From Pararhizobium sp. A13 (GTDB lineage: Bacteria; Pseudomonadota; Alphaproteobacteria; Rhizobiales; Rhizobiaceae), in NCBI RefSeq assembly GCF_040126305.1, contig NZ_CP149512.1, forward strand, positions 124,001 to 188,000: DNA of 64,000 nt, read 5' to 3'. Under the pieces are notes generated by a model that did no database searches, was not told the origin of the DNA, and was given only the letters and a program-made list of their open reading frames with translations. The translations under genes were made by a program, and so were the position numbers. Below are positions 35,252 to 44,804 of this stretch, one piece after another (the stretch's first letter is position 1; the number at the start of each line of letters is the position of its first letter).

Positions 35252-36172
35252 ATGCGTGAGACGCCATCTTACATCATCAAGGTTCCCTCGCGTCGCGTGG
35301 AATGGCCGACCGTCATCCTTGCAGTTGCCATCTATGGAGGCTTTCTGGCACTCACCTGGTGGTGGGAGTTCCTGCCGCTGGCCCTTGTCGCGCTTGCCGG
35401 CGGCTGGCTGATCGCCTGGCATGGATCGCTGCAGCATGAGGTCATCCATGGCCACCCGACGGGCAACCAGCGGATCAACAATGCCATCGGATCAATCCCG
35501 CTTTCGCTCTGGCTGCCCTATGAGATCTATCGCGAAAGCCATCTGGAACATCATCGCGACGAGCATCTGACGGACCCGATCGAGGACCCCGAATCCTCCT
35601 ATTTTACCAAGACGGCATGGGAACGGCTCGGGGCTGCCGGCAAGCTGCTTGCCTGCTGGAACACGACGCTGCTCGGGCGGCTGACCATTGGGCCGGCCGT
35701 GATGCTTTTGAGCTTCCTGGTGCAGGAGTGGCGCTTGGTGCGGGCGGGAGAACCCGGCCGGATGCGCATCTGGACGATCCACATGATTGGCATCGCTACC
35801 GTGCTCCTCTGGGTCACCGTCATCTGCGGCATGCCGTTCTGGCTCTATTTCTTTGGCTTCGTCTATCTTGGGGCTGCGATGACGCGGCTCAGATCCTATG
35901 CCGAGCACCGTTACGCCGAGCGGCACCAGGAACGCACGGCGATCGTCGAAAACAGCCATCTGTTCGGGCCGCTCTTCCTCTACAACAACCTGCATGTCCT
36001 GCATCACCTGAAGCCCGGTATCTCCTGGTACCGCCTGCCAGCCATCTATCGCAAGAACCGCGGCGCGCTGATCGCAACCAATGGCGGGCTGGTCTATAAC
36101 AGCTATTGGGATATCGCCCGCCGGTACTTTCTCAAACCACATGACAGCATCACGCATCCCAACCATTCGTGA
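35252..36172 (+). CDS. Membrane fatty acid desaturase family protein
   Basis: A 306-aa integral membrane di-iron enzyme. The three histidine boxes are HEVIHGH (62-68), HLEHHRDEH (97-105) and HVLHH (248-252). Hydrophobic segments flank residues 20-55 and 165-215. Family-level calls such as fatty acid desaturase or carotenoid/lipid hydroxylase fit equally; the lipid substrate is unknown. Start ATG 35252 has GGGGGAAT upstream. The region before it (35150-35205) is unusually AT-rich and probably contains the promoter. Confidence 0.88.
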   Translation: MRETPSYIIKVPSRRVEWPTVILAVAIYGGFLALTWWWEFLPLALVALAGGWLIAWHGSLQHEVIHGHPTGNQRINNAIGSIPLSLWLPYEIYRESHLEHHRDEHLTDPIEDPESSYFTKTAWERLGAAGKLLACWNTTLLGRLTIGPAVMLLSFLVQEWRLVRAGEPGRMRIWTIHMIGIATVLLWVTVICGMPFWLYFFGFVYLGAAMTRLRSYAEHRYAERHQERTAIVENSHLFGPLFLYNNLHVLHHLKPGISWYRLPAIYRKNRGALIATNGGLVYNSYWDIARRYFLKPHDSITHPNHS

Positions 36173-36260
36173 TCGGAAAGTGCGTGTTCCATGCGGCATG
36201 CGATGATGCCGCACCGGTCGAATTGTGGTAACCACGCCTACCACCTGCGAAAGTTCCTGA

Positions 36261-37070
36261 ATGCGCCTTGCCAGCCTTGCGATGTATGCCAGCCCGCCAC
36301 CGCTCGCTGAAGCCACAGCGGCTTTGTGGCGTTTCCTGAGCGATGCACTGAAGCACGCGGACCTAAAAGACGTTCCCGGTCCGCTCGATGAGGCCGTGCG
36401 GTACAATGCGGCATGGACGCACCCCGGCCTGCTGCTGGCACAGGCGTGCGGCTTTCCCTACGTGAAGCACCTGCGCGGCAAGGTGCGGCTGGTGGCGACG
36501 CCGGTCTATGCTCATCCGGGCTGTGACGGGCCGTCCAAATGCAGCTTCATCATCGTCGGCAAGGATTCTCGCGCCCGATCGCTCGAGGATCTGCGTGGCG
36601 CGCGAGCCGCGATCAACGAGCCGGACAGCAATTCCGGCGTCAATCTGTTTCGTGCCGCCGTCGCGCCGCTGGCGCTTGAGGGCCGGTTCTTTTCTTGCGT
36701 GATCGAAACGGGCGGGCACCGCAACAGCATCGCGGCGGTAACGGCCGGCGATGCCGATGTGGCGGCGATCGACTGTGTCACCTACGGCAATGTGCGCCGC
36801 TTCGACCCGCAGAGCGTGGCGGGTGTTCGCATCCTTGCCGAAACGGTAAAGGGGCCGGGACTGCCGCTTATCACCCGGGGCGATGCTTCCGATGAGGAGG
36901 TTTCGCTGTTGCGGCAGGTCCTGCGGCAGGCCATCGCCGAAACCTCGCTTGGCCCTGTGCTCGATGTGCTGGCGCTGAAGGATTTTGCCTTTCTTTCCGA
37001 TGCGGACTATGAGCCGCTGGCGGAGTTTGAGCGGCAGGCGCAACGATTGGGGTATCCCGTCATCGCCTGA
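36261..37070 (+). CDS. PhnD/SsuA-like phosphate/phosphonate-type binding protein, no signal peptide
   Basis: A 269-aa protein of the PhnD-like periplasmic-binding superfamily: SFIIVGKDSRARSLEDLRGA then RAAINEPDSNSGVNLFRAA and GDADVAAIDCVTYGNVRRFD are characteristic. Unlike transport proteins it begins MRLASLAMYASPPPL with no export signal, and no ABC permease or ATPase is adjacent. It may be a cytoplasmic ligand-binding protein or may use another secretion route. It converges with the GH2 gene. Confidence 0.8.
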   Translation: MRLASLAMYASPPPLAEATAALWRFLSDALKHADLKDVPGPLDEAVRYNAAWTHPGLLLAQACGFPYVKHLRGKVRLVATPVYAHPGCDGPSKCSFIIVGKDSRARSLEDLRGARAAINEPDSNSGVNLFRAAVAPLALEGRFFSCVIETGGHRNSIAAVTAGDADVAAIDCVTYGNVRRFDPQSVAGVRILAETVKGPGLPLITRGDASDEEVSLLRQVLRQAIAETSLGPVLDVLALKDFAFLSDADYEPLAEFERQAQRLGYPVIA

Positions 37071-37103
37071 CATCCGCCGCCCGTAATCGGACAGCAACGA
37101 CAA

Positions 37104-39347
37104 TTAAACGGCCTGAAGCTCTTCCTTCACCGTGTCGAAACGTAACGAGGACGCGGTGAGAGAGATGCTCCCCGGAGCTCCCGTCGTTTCCAGCCAGAAC
37201 CCCGTCGTACCGCCCTGAAAGGTGATCGTCTCCGGTCCGATCACGCGGGCAGGGCCGTCGACTTTTATCGCCACGACGTCGTTCAGGAAGGGCAGGCGCG
37301 CGCCGGCCTGGTCCAGCGCTCGTACGATCACGCGGGTGCTGTCGCGACCCTCGGCCTTCAGTACCTGCCGGTCGGGGCGGATGTCGAGCGTTGTCGGCAG
37401 CGGGTTGGGGATCATATGCAGGCTCGTCACCGGCTTGCCATCAATGAAACCGGTGAAGAAACCGTCCTCCCATTTCAAGCCCCAGACGCCGAGTTCGTCA
37501 TTGCTGAAATGCCGGTGGTCGATAACGACGGGCGGGTGCGGCAGGTGTGGGAAATTCTCCCGATCCGGGCCGATGCGCTTGGTGAGCGAGCCATAGCGCA
37601 ACTCGACCTCGTCGCAATTGGTCAGGATGATTAACGGCAGCACGCCGCCGATGCTGCGCTCGCCGCGCGCCCAATAGGTCACCGGCTTCAGGATCACCTC
37701 GTTTGAAGGGTCGCACTGGCTGGCATAGACGAAGGCGGCGAATTTCGGTTCGCGGAACATGTCGAGCACGCCGTGGTAGCAGATCCGGTCGCCGGAGCCG
37801 AAATCCTGGTGCGTGTTGTAGTCGAACATGCACCAGCCGATGCAGCCGGAAATCGACGGATCGCCATGAGCGGCGTTCAGCACCTCCAGATGGCGGCGGA
37901 CGTGCTCGGCCTGCCGCTGTTCCTGGTCATGGATTTTCGTCGGATACATGTGCCCGCCGAACTCGGTGATGAGATAGGGCACGTTGCGGGAAAGGCCGGT
38001 GCATTCCTGCTGGCTGCGCAGCGCCGTGCGCGGGCGGTTGGCGCCGGGCAGTTCCTCGTTGCCGAGGATGAAGTCGTTCATGGTGTAGACGTCTTCGAGC
38101 AGTTCGCTATCGGTGATGTAACGGACACCTCCGGTCTGGCGCGTCGGGTCGAGCGCGCGGGCGAGACGGTTGGTTTCCACGTAGAAATCATGATCATCGA
38201 GGGATTCGTTGATGCGAACACCCCAGATGACGATGGAGGGATGGTTCCAGTCGCGCTCGATCATCCGACGGACATTGCGGATCGACTCCTGCTTCCATTG
38301 CTCGTCGCCGATATGCTGCCAGCCAGGAATCTCCTCGAACACCAGAAGGCCGATGCGGTCGCACTGATCGAGGAACCACTTGGACTGCGGATAATGCGAG
38401 GTGCGGACCAGATTGCACTTCAGCATGTCCTTCAGAATATCCGCGTCGCCTTCCTGCGCGGCGCGGCCCATCGCATAGCCAACATAGGGGAAGGACTGGT
38501 GGCGGTTGAGGCCACGGATCTTGAGTGGCTTGCCGTTGAGACGGAAACCTTCCGGCGTGAATTCGGCAGTGCGGAAGCCGAAGTGAGAGGAGTAGCCATC
38601 CGAGCCCTCCGCCGAGGTCAGCGTGACGGCGATCTCGTAGAGAACGGGATTATCGAGGGTCCAGAGATCGAGATCGGGGAGCTCTTCCATGGAGAGCGTG
38701 GTGCTGCTGCCATCCGTTTCCGACGCGACGCTGGCGAGGACTTCGCCCTCGGTATTCTTCAGCTCGACGTCGATCGTGCCGGAGAAGGCAAGGCCCTGCG
38801 GGTTGCTCAGATCGCAGCGGACCGAGACGGATTTTGCATCCGCCAGCGTATTGGTCGTCTCGATCTTGATATTGGCGATGGCGACCGGCGCAACGACCTT
38901 CAGCCAGACGTCGCGGTAGATGCCGGCATAGGTGAGATAGTCGATGCGGCCGCCAAAGGGCGGGATGGCGGGGTTCTCGCTTCCGTCGATCTTGACGGTG
39001 ATGAGGTTGTCGCCCTCACGCAGAAGACCGGTCAACCGGGCCTCGAAGGGCGTGTAGCCGTCCTGATGTGCGATGATTTCCGTGCCGTTCAGGTAGACGA
39101 CGGAATCGGCCATCGCTGCGTCGAAGACGAGCGAGACCTCGCGGCCACTTAAGTCAGGCTGCCAGGCGAGAATCTTCTGGTAGGTGAAGGCGCGCTGATA
39201 GCAGGTCTCGTCGAAATAGTTGAATGGTAGCTCGACGGCGTTGTGGGGAAGGCTGATAGCCTGTCCTTCACGCAAAGCCCTGACAAGATCGGGCGAAAAG
39301 CCTTTGTGGAAGGTCCAGGCGTCGTTGAAACTGGCAAGAGTACGCAT
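37104..39347 (-). CDS. Glycoside hydrolase family 2 protein (beta-galactosidase/glucuronidase-like)
   Basis: A 747-aa GH2 enzyme. Sugar-binding jelly-roll at the N-terminus (VYLNGTEIIAHQDGYTPFEA), Ig-like domain, then the catalytic TIM barrel with IRGLNRHQSFPYVG, NHPSIVIWGVRINES (acid/base Glu in the NES position) and YLITEFGGHMYP (nucleophile Glu). No signal peptide, so it acts on imported oligosaccharide. Start ATG 39347 has AGGAAA upstream. It is the last gene of a minus-strand operon with LacI and a Gfo/Idh/MocA oxidoreductase. Confidence 0.9.
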   Translation of the reverse strand: MRTLASFNDAWTFHKGFSPDLVRALREGQAISLPHNAVELPFNYFDETCYQRAFTYQKILAWQPDLSGREVSLVFDAAMADSVVYLNGTEIIAHQDGYTPFEARLTGLLREGDNLITVKIDGSENPAIPPFGGRIDYLTYAGIYRDVWLKVVAPVAIANIKIETTNTLADAKSVSVRCDLSNPQGLAFSGTIDVELKNTEGEVLASVASETDGSSTTLSMEELPDLDLWTLDNPVLYEIAVTLTSAEGSDGYSSHFGFRTAEFTPEGFRLNGKPLKIRGLNRHQSFPYVGYAMGRAAQEGDADILKDMLKCNLVRTSHYPQSKWFLDQCDRIGLLVFEEIPGWQHIGDEQWKQESIRNVRRMIERDWNHPSIVIWGVRINESLDDHDFYVETNRLARALDPTRQTGGVRYITDSELLEDVYTMNDFILGNEELPGANRPRTALRSQQECTGLSRNVPYLITEFGGHMYPTKIHDQEQRQAEHVRRHLEVLNAAHGDPSISGCIGWCMFDYNTHQDFGSGDRICYHGVLDMFREPKFAAFVYASQCDPSNEVILKPVTYWARGERSIGGVLPLIILTNCDEVELRYGSLTKRIGPDRENFPHLPHPPVVIDHRHFSNDELGVWGLKWEDGFFTGFIDGKPVTSLHMIPNPLPTTLDIRPDRQVLKAEGRDSTRVIVRALDQAGARLPFLNDVVAIKVDGPARVIGPETITFQGGTTGFWLETTGAPGSISLTASSLRFDTVKEELQAV

Positions 39348-39375
39348 TGCGGTTTCCTGTGATCGGGCTGTCGGA

Positions 39376-40374
39376 TCAGGCCGTGGTTCCCCAGCGGGCT
39401 TTGCAGGTAAGGGTGATGCTGTGCGGGCCTTCGAGATCGGCGTCGTGACGGTCGATCAGGTCAACCACGGCATCCATGAAAGCGGCATGATCGAGGCTCA
39501 GCGTCGTCAGGTCGTGGCAATCCCAGGCGGCCATGGCGATGCCGTCCTGGCCGACGATCGCCAGATCGTCCGGTGTGTTGCGGTTCAGCACGCGGCGGGC
39601 AGCATCGCGGGCGCCGATCGCCATGACGTCGTTGCCGCAAATGATCGCGTCCGCCTTAGAGCGGTGCAGTAGAAGCACCGCTTCCTTGAAGCCGGAATCG
39701 TAGGAATAGTCGCCATAGGCATCTGCCTCGAAGGCAAGGCCGTGCTTCGCCAGCGCATCGGCGAACCATTGGCGCCGGAGCTTGTCGATCCAGCTGGAGG
39801 CGGTTCCCGAAAGATAGGCGAAGCGCCTGCGTCCGTCCTTGACGATCTTGTCTATGATCTCGCCGGCGGCCGCCGATCCGTCGATGCGGATATGCGAGAC
39901 GCTGGAGCCTTCCACTGGCTCGAAGGAGACGATGATCGGCCGGGTCGTATGGAAGATCTCGACAGCGTCCTTCATCGAGACCATGTCGGAAAAGATCACG
40001 GCATGATCGACCTGATAGGTGGAGGCAAGACGCATCAGTTGCAGACGGTCGGTATGGTCGGCGCAGCAGAGGATGATCGGCAACAATTGCTTGGCCTGCA
40101 GCCGGTGAACGAGAAGCTGCTGTTCTTCCGCCTCGCAAGGGTTGCCGATGGCGTTGACGACGAGGGCGACCAGGCGGGAGCGCTGGTTGTTGAGCGAGCG
40201 GGCGATCGCATTCGGCTGATAGCCGTGTTCGCGGGCAACTGCGAGGATGCGGTCGCGCGTTTTGCCGCCGATTCGGCTGTCCGGCGAAAACGCGCGGGAA
40301 ATGGTGGCGGACGAGACGCCCGCCAGTTTTGCCAGTTCCTTTGACGTGATCCGCTTTCTGCTCATGCCTGCCAT
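39376..40374 (-). CDS. LacI family transcriptional regulator
   Basis: A 332-aa LacI-type repressor: N-terminal HTH ITSKELAKLAGVSSATISRA then FSPDSRI, hinge, and a periplasmic-binding-like effector domain (ADAIICGNDVMAIGARDAAR). Start ATG 40374 has GGGTGGA upstream; ATG 40365 is a close alternative. It lies between the oxidoreductase and the GH2 gene, with 12- and 28-bp gaps, and probably controls both this operon and the divergent ABC operon from the 41395-41595 region. Confidence 0.92.
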   Translation of the reverse strand: MAGMSRKRITSKELAKLAGVSSATISRAFSPDSRIGGKTRDRILAVAREHGYQPNAIARSLNNQRSRLVALVVNAIGNPCEAEEQQLLVHRLQAKQLLPIILCCADHTDRLQLMRLASTYQVDHAVIFSDMVSMKDAVEIFHTTRPIIVSFEPVEGSSVSHIRIDGSAAAGEIIDKIVKDGRRRFAYLSGTASSWIDKLRRQWFADALAKHGLAFEADAYGDYSYDSGFKEAVLLLHRSKADAIICGNDVMAIGARDAARRVLNRNTPDDLAIVGQDGIAMAAWDCHDLTTLSLDHAAFMDAVVDLIDRHDADLEGPHSITLTCKARWGTTA

Positions 40375-40386
40375 TCCACCCAAGGT

Positions 40387-41394
40387 TCAGGCGGCATCGA
40401 TGAAGACGGATTGACCGTCGGATGCCGCCGATTGCTTGATTGCATCCCACAGCCTGGCGAAGCGCAAGCCCATTTCAACCGAGCCGGTGTTTTCCAACAG
40501 GCCAGCGCGGATTGCGAGGAAGTTCTTCATCGGATTGCCGAGGATTTCCGCTTCTTCGCGTGTTCCGCGTTTGCCTTCAAGACTGATCTCGCGCCAGCTG
40601 CCCCAGGCGTCGATGCGCACGATCGCCCTGGAATAGAAGAAAGTGATGGCGGAAGCGCAGCCGGGAGGGCCTTCGCCGGCAGCGGTCAGTGTCGCCAGCG
40701 CACCGTTTTTCAGCCGGGCGGAGACAGCGGTGACGATGTCGACGGCCGTGCCGCGATTGTTCATGTAGGCGGCGACGCATTCGAAATCGGAGTTGGCCAG
40801 CATGCAGACCGTGTTCATCAGGTGGGCGCCGGTATCGAACATGAAGCCACCGCCGGAGATTTCCGGCTGCTGTTTCCAGTGGCCGCCATAATTGCTCGCC
40901 CAGCTTTCCCAGATTGTGCCGGCAATGGCGATCAGTTCGCCGAACTCGCCAGCTTCGGCGCGTTTGCACGTATCCAGCACCAGCGGGGAGAGGCCGCCCT
41001 GGAAGGCGGTGACGATGAGAATGCCCGACTTCCTTTGTGCGGCGATCAGCGTTTCGGCCTCCTCGACCGTCGTCACCATCGGCTTTTCGAGGAAGATATC
41101 GAGCCCGACTTCGGCGACGGCCGTCGCCTGCTCTGCGTGGAAGGCGTGGGGGGTCGAGATATAGACCGCGTCCAGCTCATCGCGGCAGGCTGACAGCATT
41201 TCGCGATAGTCCGTGAAGCATCGTGGAGCTGGCGCCCCCGTTGCGGTCACGACATCGACAAGCCGCTGGCGCGAGGCTTCGGTCACATCGGCAAGAGCGA
41301 CGAAGGTGATCTCGGGCATGGCTGCCCAGCTCTGCGCATACTCGGCCGCTTTCAACCCGGCACCGATGACGCCCAGGCGCAGTTTCGATGACAT
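40387..41394 (-). CDS. Gfo/Idh/MocA family oxidoreductase
   Basis: A 335-aa NAD(P)-dependent sugar dehydrogenase family member. The N-terminal Rossmann motif is LRLGVIGAGLKAAEYAQSW, the catalytic-region motif is DIFLEKPMVTTVEEAE (EKP), and GGGFMFDTGAHLMNTV supplies the DxxxH motif. Start ATG 41394 has GGGAGGA upstream. First gene of the minus-strand operon, divergent from the sugar ABC transporter. Substrate is probably a sugar or sugar acid released by the GH2 enzyme (inference). Confidence 0.9.
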   Translation of the reverse strand: MSSKLRLGVIGAGLKAAEYAQSWAAMPEITFVALADVTEASRQRLVDVVTATGAPAPRCFTDYREMLSACRDELDAVYISTPHAFHAEQATAVAEVGLDIFLEKPMVTTVEEAETLIAAQRKSGILIVTAFQGGLSPLVLDTCKRAEAGEFGELIAIAGTIWESWASNYGGHWKQQPEISGGGFMFDTGAHLMNTVCMLANSDFECVAAYMNNRGTAVDIVTAVSARLKNGALATLTAAGEGPPGCASAITFFYSRAIVRIDAWGSWREISLEGKRGTREEAEILGNPMKNFLAIRAGLLENTGSVEMGLRFARLWDAIKQSAASDGQSVFIDAA

Positions 41395-41414
41395 GAAAAA
41401 TCCTCCCGCTGATT

Positions 41415-41511
41415 TTGTGCACACGATTACACAACTGCGAAATCCAAATCAATATGAAAATAATTGTTGAATTTCATATCTTTAATTTCACGATTGATAT
41501 CTCTTGAAATT
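41415..41511. promoter_or_regulatory. Divergent promoter region with several inverted repeats
   Basis: The AT-rich gap between the oxidoreductase and ABC operons contains the palindrome TGTGCACA (41416-41423), ATATGAAA-N12-TTTCATAT (41452-41479) and AATTTCA-N14-TGAAATT (41484-41511). One or more may be LacI operators. Which one is used cannot be decided from sequence. Confidence 0.45.
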
Positions 41512-41595
41512 GCCTCTTGCCTGATATGGGAATGCGTGTACATTTTTTCGCACGGTGCTGGAGGGTGCCGTGAGGAGAAAGAGGGAGGATAATCC

Positions 41596-42888
41596 GTGAA
41601 CAAAACGGCATTGGTTGGCCTGTGCGCCATGACGCTCAGTGCATTCGCGACGCTGGCGCAGGCAGAGACGATCCGCATCGCAAACCACGGTCAGGCTGGC
41701 ATCAACGCGATGAAGTCGACCGTCGAGAGAATTGAGAAGAAATACGGCATCACCGTCGAGGTCGTGGAGTATCCCTCGCCCGACAAGGACTATATGACGA
41801 AGCTCCTGACCGAGCTCGGCGCGGGCAATGCGCCCGACATCTTCTCCGCCCCGACCACGGCCTATGTTGCCGATATGGTCGCCGCCGGATACCTCGCGCC
41901 GATTACCGCCGAACTCAAGGCCTGGGACGGCTACGCCAATTTCTACGACGTCGCCAAGCAGCTTGCCGTGAGCCCCGATGGCGAGACCTATGTCATGCCG
42001 TTCATGCTCGGCATCCAGGAAATCTATTACCGTCGCGACGTCCTCGACAAGGCCGGTATTTCGACCGAGCAGCCGAAGGACTGGCAGGACCTGTTGAAGC
42101 GGGCTGCCGAGATCAAGGAAAAGACCGGCGCCTACGGGCTGCTTTTTCCCGCCGGCGTCAGCTGGGGCACCGGCGCGTTCGATGAAGGCTTCCAGCATCT
42201 GCTGGTTGGCTCCAAGACACCGCAGCTGGCGACCGACAACGGCAAGCTCGACCTGACGGGCGAGGGCATCAAGGATGTGTTCGGCGTCTACAAGGAACTG
42301 ATCGACAAGGACCTGATGCCGACGCAGCCGCTGCTCGGACCGGAGCCATGGGTCATTCCGAAGTACCAGATGTTCCCGGAAGGTAAGCTGGCCGCAACGA
42401 CCTGCGGCTCGTGGTGCTATATCTTCGATTGGGGCCGCGAGAGCAAGAACCCGATCCCGGATGTCGAAAAGGTCGTCGGAACCTGGACTGTTCCCGGCCA
42501 GACGGGCGGCCAATATGTGCTCGCGAACCTGGCTGCCCCTTGGGGCGTGAATGCCAAGACTGAAAACCTCGAACTCGCCAAGAAGGTGCTGCTTGAGATC
42601 GGCTCGGTCGAGACGCAGGTGTCCTATGCCGCCCAGATCGGCAATATTCCGGCAAGCAAGGCGGCAGCGGCCGATCCGAAATTCAAGAAGCTCACCGAAC
42701 TGGTACCGATCCATGCGGCGGCTGAAAACGGCGTCTACCTGAAGCAGGCTTCCGGTTTTGCGACGGTTGCCGAAGGTGTCGCCCGCGCCACCGAAGCGCT
42801 TCTGCGCAAGGAAACCGATGCGGCCGGCGCGCAAGCGATCCTCGTCGATTATGCCCGCGAAATCCTGGGTGAAGAAGCGGTCAAATAA
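41596..42888 (+). CDS. Sugar ABC transporter substrate-binding protein
   Basis: A 430-aa extracellular solute-binding protein of family 1. The signal peptide is TALVGLCAMTLSAFATLAQA. The mature protein shows GAGNAPDIFSAPTTAYVADM and LAATTCGSWCYIFDWGRESK, typical of the sugar class. Start is GTG 41596, preceded by GAGGGAGGA. A strong 13-bp-stem hairpin follows the stop, before the first permease gene. Confidence 0.92.
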   Translation: MNKTALVGLCAMTLSAFATLAQAETIRIANHGQAGINAMKSTVERIEKKYGITVEVVEYPSPDKDYMTKLLTELGAGNAPDIFSAPTTAYVADMVAAGYLAPITAELKAWDGYANFYDVAKQLAVSPDGETYVMPFMLGIQEIYYRRDVLDKAGISTEQPKDWQDLLKRAAEIKEKTGAYGLLFPAGVSWGTGAFDEGFQHLLVGSKTPQLATDNGKLDLTGEGIKDVFGVYKELIDKDLMPTQPLLGPEPWVIPKYQMFPEGKLAATTCGSWCYIFDWGRESKNPIPDVEKVVGTWTVPGQTGGQYVLANLAAPWGVNAKTENLELAKKVLLEIGSVETQVSYAAQIGNIPASKAAAADPKFKKLTELVPIHAAAENGVYLKQASGFATVAEGVARATEALLRKETDAAGAQAILVDYAREILGEEAVK

Positions 42889-42913
42889 TCCTCCAGGCCG
42901 TTTATCGTCCAAC

Positions 42914-42946
42914 GGGAGACGCGGCCCGCCACAGGCCGCGTCTCCC
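42914..42946 (+). terminator. Strong intercistronic hairpin after the binding-protein gene
   Basis: GGGAGACGCGGCC (42914-42926) pairs perfectly with GGCCGCGTCTCCC (42934-42946) across a 7-nt loop. No T-run follows. Between a binding protein and its permeases such hairpins usually stabilise the upstream message or partly terminate, making more binding protein than permease. Confidence 0.75.
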
Positions 42947-42975
42947 CCGCTTTATCTTTCAAGCCGCGGGGTCCC

Positions 42976-43863
42976 ATGGTTCGAAGCACATACGAGAAGC
43001 GCGTTGCGCGGCAGCTCCTGCTGATCCTTTCGCCATCCCTGGCGCTGCTGCTGGCTTTCGTCATCTATCCCGCCGTTTATTCCGTCTACCTAAGCTTCAC
43101 CAACGAGGCGCTGACCGGGGCTGCCGCGCTCAATCCGCGGTTCGTGGGCTTGCGCAACTATTCCCGGCTGCTCAATGACGCGAAGTTCTGGAACTCGCTG
43201 TTTGTCACCTTCGTCTTCGTCATCGGATCGGCGATCATCGGGCAGTTCGTGCTCGGCCTGATCTCGGCCGTCATGCTGCGGCGCCACCTCGCATTCAAAC
43301 AGTTGTTCAGCTCGATCATCCTTTTACCCAACGCAGCCCCCGAAGTGGTCGCCGGCTTCATGTGGATCTCGATGCTGGCGGGTGGCGAGAACGCGACGCT
43401 TTCCCGTATCGTGATGTTCTTCGGGATGACGCCGACCGACTGGCTGCAGACTTTTCCGCTGACGATGATCGTCGTCGTCAACACCTGGCGCGGCATCGCG
43501 ACGGCGATGATCCTGCTGACGGCGGGCCTCAGCACCATTCCGCAGGAGGTCTACGAGGCCGCCCGCATGGACGGCGCCAATCCCTCGCAGATCTTTCGGC
43601 GGATCACCTTGCCGCTGATGATGCCGACCATCCTGCTCTACATGCTGATCTCGGCCGTCTCGACCATTGCGGTCTTTGGCCTCGTCTATGCGCTTACACG
43701 TGGCGGGCCGGGCGGGGCCACCGAGGTGATCAGCATCTACATCTACAACCAGTCCTTTACCGCCTTCCAGCTGGGTTACGGCGCGGCGGTCGCGGTGGTG
43801 GCGCTGGTCATCTCGCTGATCCTCGGCATCGCCTATGTGCGGGCCATGAAAGTGCAGGTCTGA
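42976..43863 (+). CDS. Sugar ABC transporter permease (MalF-type)
   Basis: A 295-aa permease with about six membrane helices. The coupling EAA loop is EVYEAARMDGANPSQIFRRI, followed by TLPLMMPTILLYMLISAVST. It pairs with the next gene, whose ATG comes directly after the stop (43864). Confidence 0.93.
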   Translation: MVRSTYEKRVARQLLLILSPSLALLLAFVIYPAVYSVYLSFTNEALTGAAALNPRFVGLRNYSRLLNDAKFWNSLFVTFVFVIGSAIIGQFVLGLISAVMLRRHLAFKQLFSSIILLPNAAPEVVAGFMWISMLAGGENATLSRIVMFFGMTPTDWLQTFPLTMIVVVNTWRGIATAMILLTAGLSTIPQEVYEAARMDGANPSQIFRRITLPLMMPTILLYMLISAVSTIAVFGLVYALTRGGPGGATEVISIYIYNQSFTAFQLGYGAAVAVVALVISLILGIAYVRAMKVQV

Positions 43864-44778
43864 ATGACGGATTTTGCTGCCGACAAACCCGGAAAGTCCC
43901 GTCGACCGGATCTGATGGCCTATGCGACGCTGTCGCTGATCTCTGCCTTCTGCGCCATCCCATTCTTCTGGGTGCTGCTCGCTTCACTCGACGGCAATGC
44001 GCAGCTGTTCCTGAGTTGGCCGCGGGAGTGGACCTTGAACAATTATGTCCGCGTGTTTGCCGAAGAAGACGGCGCGCGCTGGGTGTTCAATTCGCTTTTC
44101 GTCGTCGGTGGTGCGACGCTGCTGGTGATGGTGCTGGCGGGACTCGGTGGCTATGCGCTGTCGCGCACCCGGGCCTGGTGGAAACAGCCGTTTCTCTACG
44201 CGATCCTCCTGATCCGCGTGCTGCCGCCGACGGCACTGGTGGTGCCGTTGTACAAGATTCTGCTGACGCTCAACAACATCGAGGGCAATCTGGTTCGCAC
44301 CGTCATCGGCGGCGAGCACGCGCGCGCCATCATGCGCTGGATCGGTTTCATCGACGGTTATCTCGGCTTGATCCTCGTGCTCGCGACCATGCAATTGCCG
44401 CTGGCGCTGTGGATCATGAAGACCTTCTTCGACGGCCTGCCGCGCGACTATGAGGAGGCGGCGGTGATGGACGGCGCGACGATGGTGCAGCGCATCCGCC
44501 GGGTGCTGATCCCGCTCGCGTTGCCGGGGTTAGCGGCGGCCGGGCTCTTCGCCTTCATCTCCGCCTGGGGAGATTTTCTCCTGCCGCTGATCCTGTTGTC
44601 GTCGCCGGAGTTGCAGACCCTGCCGCTCGGCCTGTTCCGCGCTTTCCTGCGCGTCAATACGATCGACTACGGGTTCCTCGCAGCGCTCGCCTTCATCTAC
44701 CTGATCCCGGCCGTCATCGCCTTCGGTTTCGCGCGGCGTTTCCTCGTCCAGACATTCTCAGGCGGCGTCAAGGGATGA
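43864..44778 (+). CDS. Sugar ABC transporter permease (MalG-type)
   Basis: A 304-aa permease of the MalG family. Helices begin at DLMAYATLSLISAFCAIPFF; the EAA loop is DYEEAAVMDGATMVQRIRRV followed by LIPLALPGLAAAGLFAFISA. The C-terminus is basic. It has no spacing from the first permease gene and is followed by the ATPase gene after 26 bp. Confidence 0.93.
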   Translation: MTDFAADKPGKSRRPDLMAYATLSLISAFCAIPFFWVLLASLDGNAQLFLSWPREWTLNNYVRVFAEEDGARWVFNSLFVVGGATLLVMVLAGLGGYALSRTRAWWKQPFLYAILLIRVLPPTALVVPLYKILLTLNNIEGNLVRTVIGGEHARAIMRWIGFIDGYLGLILVLATMQLPLALWIMKTFFDGLPRDYEEAAVMDGATMVQRIRRVLIPLALPGLAAAGLFAFISAWGDFLLPLILLSSPELQTLPLGLFRAFLRVNTIDYGFLAALAFIYLIPAVIAFGFARRFLVQTFSGGVKG

Positions 44779-44804
44779 CGCAGCCAAACGATAGAGCATA
44801 AGAC

